DNA of 64,000 nucleotides from Entoloma clypeatum (taxonomy: Eukaryota; Basidiomycota; Agaricomycetes; Agaricales; Entolomataceae): assembly GCA_963565915.1 (NCBI GenBank), contig OY751487.1, positions 2,976,001 to 3,040,000 on the forward strand. The letters are read 5' to 3'. The position numbers were made by a program, and so were the translations under genes. The notes beneath the pieces were generated by a model that had not been told where the DNA came from, did not search any database, and saw nothing but the letters and a program-made list of their open reading frames with translations. Within the stretch, counting starts at the first letter, position 1. Every line of letters starts with the position of its first letter. Positions 60,277-64,000 of the stretch are shown one piece after another.

Positions 60277-62095
60277 ATGTACAAAAGTTTCGCAAGTGGT
60301 CTCTCTCGTCACCTGTGCATCTCTCAATTATGCCGCTGCCCCTCGTGTCCAGCCCGACGTGATGCCCGCATGCAGCCTCTTGCCTCTCATCTGTGCATGT
60401 CCCACCATTCTCGTGCCTCCTCTGCCTTCGTGTCCAGCTGTTCTCATGTGTCCCGCTGTTTCTTGTGTGTGACACTGTTCTCGTGTGTCCTGCACCATTC
60501 CTTGCATGTGTGCCCAGTGTCCTGTGTTGTTTCTTGTGTGTGCCGCGCCATTGTTGTGTCTCCCGTGCCATTTCTCGTGTTTCCTGTCGCGTTCCTTGCA
60601 TGCCCCGCTGTTCCTGTGTGTCTCCCGCCATTCCTGCATGTCTCCCACCGTTTCTTGCGTGTTCCACTGTTCTTGCATGTTTCGTCAGTGGTCTGACGTG
60701 ACGTGAATGGCGGGGAACTTACCTATATGGGGCCTCCGTGGGTGTTCCACCTTCTCACGTGTGTCCCACGTCTACTCTGCCTTCATGTCCACCATTTTTG
60801 TGTGTCCCACATTGTTTCGCGTGCGTGTCCTATACCATTCCTCGCATGCCCCGCCGTTCCTACATGTCCCCTGCCGTTTCTGCATGTCCCCCCCTGTTTC
60901 TCATGTGTCATGCTGTTCTCGCATGTCCTGTGCCGTTCCTTGTGCAGATCCTATACCATTCCTAGTGAGCCCCATCATTCCTGTGTGTCCCCCACCGTTT
61001 CCCGTGTGTCCCACCATTCTCACGTAGTTCATCAGTGGTCTGACATGGCATGGTTCTGGTGTCTCCTGCGCTGTTTCTTGCATTTCCTGTCCTGTTTCCT
61101 CATGTTGCTGCATGTCCCCAGCCATTGCTGCATCTCCCGCCAGTTCTCACGTGTCCTGTCCCGTTCGTCGCACTGTCCTCGGGTGCTGTTGCTCGTGCGC
61201 CCCCTGCCGCTCCTCGTGTGGTTCATCAGTGGTCTGCCCCGACATGGATGATGGGGTGCTTACTTATATGAGGCCTCAGTGGCCCTTGTGTGAACGAAGG
61301 AGTGGCATCAATGGAGGGGGAGGGAGAGAGGGATGGAGGAGGAGGAAGTGGAGGGAGGTGATGGGGGAAGGCAAGAAGACGATGTGGGACTTGTAATATT
61401 TTTTGACTTTCGGGCGTTGCCGAGGTTGACAAGTTCCGAGGTTTCATCTTGGGTGCCTGGGCCTGGAATCTGCCAAGTATAGACCAAGAGCCGAGCCTCT
61501 CCACGTCAAAGTTCTTGCCTTCCCCCCATCACCTCCCTCCCTCCACTCCCTCCTCCTCCATCTCTCCCTTCCCCTCTGTTGATGCCTCCTCCGTTCACAC
61601 GAGGGCCACGGAGGCCCCATATAGGTAAGCATCATCCATGTTGGAGCAGACCACTGACGAACCACATGAGAAATGGCGGGAGGTGCGTGAGCAACGGCAC
61701 CTGAGAACCGTGGGAGACCTGCAACAAATGGGACAGGACATGTGAGAAACAGCGGAAGACATGCAGGAACAGCGGGAGCCACACAGGAATGGCTGGGGAC
61801 ATGCAGGAATGGCAGGGCACGTGAGGAACGCAACAGAAGACATGAGAAATGGCACGGGAGACACAACAACAGCGCGGCACACACAAGAAATGACACAGGA
61901 CATGGGGCACACAAACACAGGCAGGACACACCATTGCACGACACACAGGCGAGGGGCATATGGGATGAGGACACATGAGAGCTGAGGGACACGACAGGTG
62001 CCTGCATGCAGGGGGGCACATTGGGCTGGACACAAGACGATGCATGGGCGAGGGACGTGCGGGGAGGTGAGCCAGGATGGATGGGAGGCCAGACA
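60277..62095. mobile_element. Foldback-like element: large inverted repeat built of degenerate 20-bp tandem units
   Basis: The left arm (60277-61380) is a chain of pyrimidine-rich 20-bp units, consensus near CCGCCGTTCCTGCGTGTCTC. The right arm (61511-62095) is the same in reverse complement (GGAATGGCTGGGGACATGCA-type units). The left arm has three blocks, each closing with TTCRTCAGTGGTCTG (60681-60697, 61028-61044, 61222-61238); the right arm has it once inverted (61646-61661). Next to it, CTTACCTATATGGGGCCTCC (60719-60738) matches 61613-61627 inverted. About 130 bp of non-repeated sequence (61381-61510) form the centre. The layout recalls foldback elements, whose long inverted ends consist of short tandem repeats. 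No transposase is seen and the ends are not defined. Confidence 0.55.
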
Positions 62096-62261
62096 AGACA
62101 GGTGTATATCATAGGTTGTTAATTGTGTAATTATGTATTCTACAATAAATTTGTTTAAAAAATTCTCTTCAATAGCAGCCAAAAATTGTGGGTGGTTATA
62201 GGGGAGTCTATGGAGTGCTTCACAGTTTGAATGGTATGCTACATAATGAAACACTGATGCT

Positions 62262-62365
62262 ACATAGCACTACATAGCCAAGCCCTGATGCTATGGAGTG
62301 CTACACACTTGGCAATGTATGCTACAGCACTATGGTGCTATGTAGGGCTATGCAGCACTATGTAG
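62262..62365. repeat. Short GCTATGTAGCACTA-type repeats
   Basis: Overlapping variants of TGCTACATAGCACTACATAGC and GCACTATGTAGCAC. They overlap the last codons of the pol remnant, so its final residues come from the repeat. Confidence 0.5.
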
Positions 62366-64000
62366 CACAGGTCTGATTTGCTGATGTGGGCCTGGCTTAG
62401 TTGGTTGAGCAGAGTGGAAGTCCGCTACTGTATCCGCTGTGTGTTCAAGCTCAGATGCGGGTAACCAAGAAAACTCTTCACTGGTGTCTTCATAACCTAA
62501 CCAGCGGACAAGGTAAAGGAGTTTGCATCATCGTCTTTTATCAGTCTTTGAGTCGATGATTTGGTTTCTCCTTCGATCTTGAGCGGAGGCGGAGGAGATT
62601 TGGAATCTCATTGGGGGTTGCTGGTTCAAGCATAGATATGTGAAAGATGGGGTGTATAGCACGCATAGTGTCAGGTAGACGTAGTGTAAAGGAGTGCGTG
62701 CCAGGTTGGGCTATGATTTTAAATGGGCCAGCATATTTGTCAGATAACTTTTGGGTGGGTTGTGTGGTGCGGAAGAACTTGGCTTTAACAAAGACTTCTT
62801 GTCTGATGCGGAGCGGAGAAGGCGGAGACCGTTGGACATCCGCAGGGCCTTGATAACATTGTTGTGCCTCTGCAACAGCAGTCTTTAGTTCTTGATGTAG
62901 TTTGTCTAAGTTGACAACATATTGTCGAGCTTTGTTGGATGCTAGATCACATTCTGGATGGAGTGTAATGTCAGGATGATAACCTTTGTTGGCGAAGAAG
63001 GGTGATACACCAGTAGTGGCACTCGGAGTGTTGTTGTATGCGAACTCTGCAAGCGGAAGCAAAGCGGACCAGTTGTCTTGCTGGTATTTGCAGAAGATGC
63101 AGAGTTATTGTTCGAGTGTCTGGTTGGTGCGTTTGGTTTGACCATCGCCTTCAGGGTAATATCTGGAAGTGAAATGAAAAGGGCTTTTGCAAGAGAGCGG
63201 AAAAAGTGGGAGACAAATTTGGGTCTGCAATTGGATGTGACATTTTGCGGAACTCTGTGCTTGGAAAAGATGTGAAGCACGAAAAGGTTTGCTAGGTCTT
63301 CAGATGTGCAATTAATGGTGGTAGGAATGAAGATGCCTTGTTTGGTGAGGCGGTCTACAATAACCAAAATCACATCGGAGCCAGCAGATGTCAGAAGGGG
63401 TTCAATGAAGTCCATGGAAATAGAATGCCAGGGACATTCAGGAATAGGGAGTTGTTTAAGCAGACCATAGGGTTTATGACATTGGGGTTTAGCACACATA
63501 CAAGTGGTACATGACTTGCAATACTTTTTGATGAAGTTGTGCATTCCAGGCCAAGTGTATTCTTGTTGGATAAGACTAATAGTCTTATTTTGACCAGGGT
63601 GTCCAGCGAGGATATGGTCATGCTTATTGCGGAGGATGCGGAGGCGGAGGTTGGATGAGTCGGGAACATAGATATGTCCATTGTGGAGTAGGTAACCTGC
63701 TTCATTCATGATCCAGCATGGATTAGGGAACAGATGCCATGGTAAAGGCTTTCTTCAAGGTGTTTAAAGATTCGTGAGCGGAGTCAGAGAAGTGCCATTG
63801 TGTGTTTTTGTGGGTGAGTCGGGTGAGTGGAATGGTGATTTCAGAGTAGTAAGAGATGAATTGACAATAAAAATTGGCAAAACCTAGGAAAGATTGAATA
63901 TCTTTGACCTTCCTTGGTTCAGGCCAATCTTGAATAATTTTGACTTTCTTATCTGACATGCGGAGGCCTGTCGGAGAGAGGATTAAGGCAAGGTATTCAA
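62348..64000 (-). pseudogene. Ty3/gypsy retrotransposon pol remnant with chromodomain (continues past window end)
   Basis: Read on the minus strand from 64000: reverse transcriptase thumb/connection (LALILSPTGLRMSDKKVKII, IQSFLGFANFYCQFISYYSE), then at about 63715 a jump to integrase. The intervening RNase H part is missing. Integrase: HHCC-type region HDHILAGHPGQNKT with CKSCTTCMCAK, catalytic core SMDFIEPL (first Asp), then VPQNVTSNCRPKFVSHFFRS, where the expected SDRG has Asn instead of the second catalytic Asp. A frameshift follows at about 63170. Next come LPLAEFAYNNTPSATTGVSP, KLSDKYAGPFKIIAQPGTHS and PIFHISMLEP. After another frame slip and a stop, the chromodomain YLVRWLGYEDTSEEFSWLPA leads to DFHSAQPTKPGP, ending at 62348. 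An inactive copy of the chromodomain clade. Confidence 0.85.

Noticed and set aside
60277..62095. CRISPR-like array of short repeats
   Set aside because: Units are contiguous without spacers, degenerate, and in a eukaryotic genome.
60277..62112. Several long Cys/His/Val-rich open frames on both strands
   Set aside because: All arise from the degenerate 20-bp units of the inverted-repeat element; composition is repeat-driven and frames overlap on both strands.
62389..62470. tRNA-like stretch with A-box (TGGCTTAGTTGG) and B-box-like (GTTCAAGCTC) words
   Set aside because: No acceptor stem pairs, and on the minus strand the same bases encode the chromodomain tail ELEHTADTVADFHSAQPTKP of the retrotransposon.

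Overview
The window is nuclear DNA from a filamentous basidiomycete fungus, most likely an Agaricomycete. The evidence is dense protein genes on both strands, many GT-AG introns of about 50-60 nt, typical fungal gene content (Zn2Cys6 regulator, RAM-pathway SOG2, Vac1, QCR10, SNZ/PDX1, an Argonaute related to QDE-2) and a Ty3/gypsy retrotransposon with a chromodomain. All family calls come from reading motifs by eye; no database search was run.

Bases 1-55,600 are a compact housekeeping region. On the plus strand it starts with the 3' part of an EDC4-like decapping scaffold, a decayed Argonaute gene and an SFT2-like Golgi membrane protein. Glyoxalase II, SRP receptor alpha and cyclin L follow on the minus strand. 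Cyclin L is head-to-head with an Arg/Ser-rich protein. Next come PDX1 (vitamin B6), mitochondrial ribosomal protein mL49, a Ypt1/Rab1 GTPase and a Zn2Cys6 regulator (all minus), NOP16 divergent from QCR10, a long-chain acyl-CoA synthetase, an unknown small gene, a secreted M24 peptidase divergent from a CUE-AlkB-GRF dioxygenase, SOG2, a JmjC protein divergent from MOT1, uracil-DNA glycosylase, Vac1/rabenosyn divergent from twinfilin, a frameshifted LOG-like gene, and tryptophanyl-tRNA synthetase divergent from NOT4.

Bases 55,600-64,000 are a repeat compartment with no intact host gene. It holds a 635-bp element with 18-bp terminal inverted repeats and a 6-bp flanking duplication, a 2.1-kb element with 16-bp imperfect inverted ends that encloses a 20-bp-unit minisatellite, a gag fragment, a large inverted repeat built from degenerate 20-bp units (foldback-like), and a degenerate Ty3/gypsy pol that runs off the right edge.

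The main points for a second look are the foldback-like element and the core sequence it shares with the neighbouring minisatellite element, the decay of the Argonaute catalytic half, the CUE-AlkB-GRF protein whose start codon lies 6 bp from that of its divergent neighbour, and microexons of 7, 13 and 22 nt that encode conserved parts of an acyl-CoA synthetase and a Rab GTPase.
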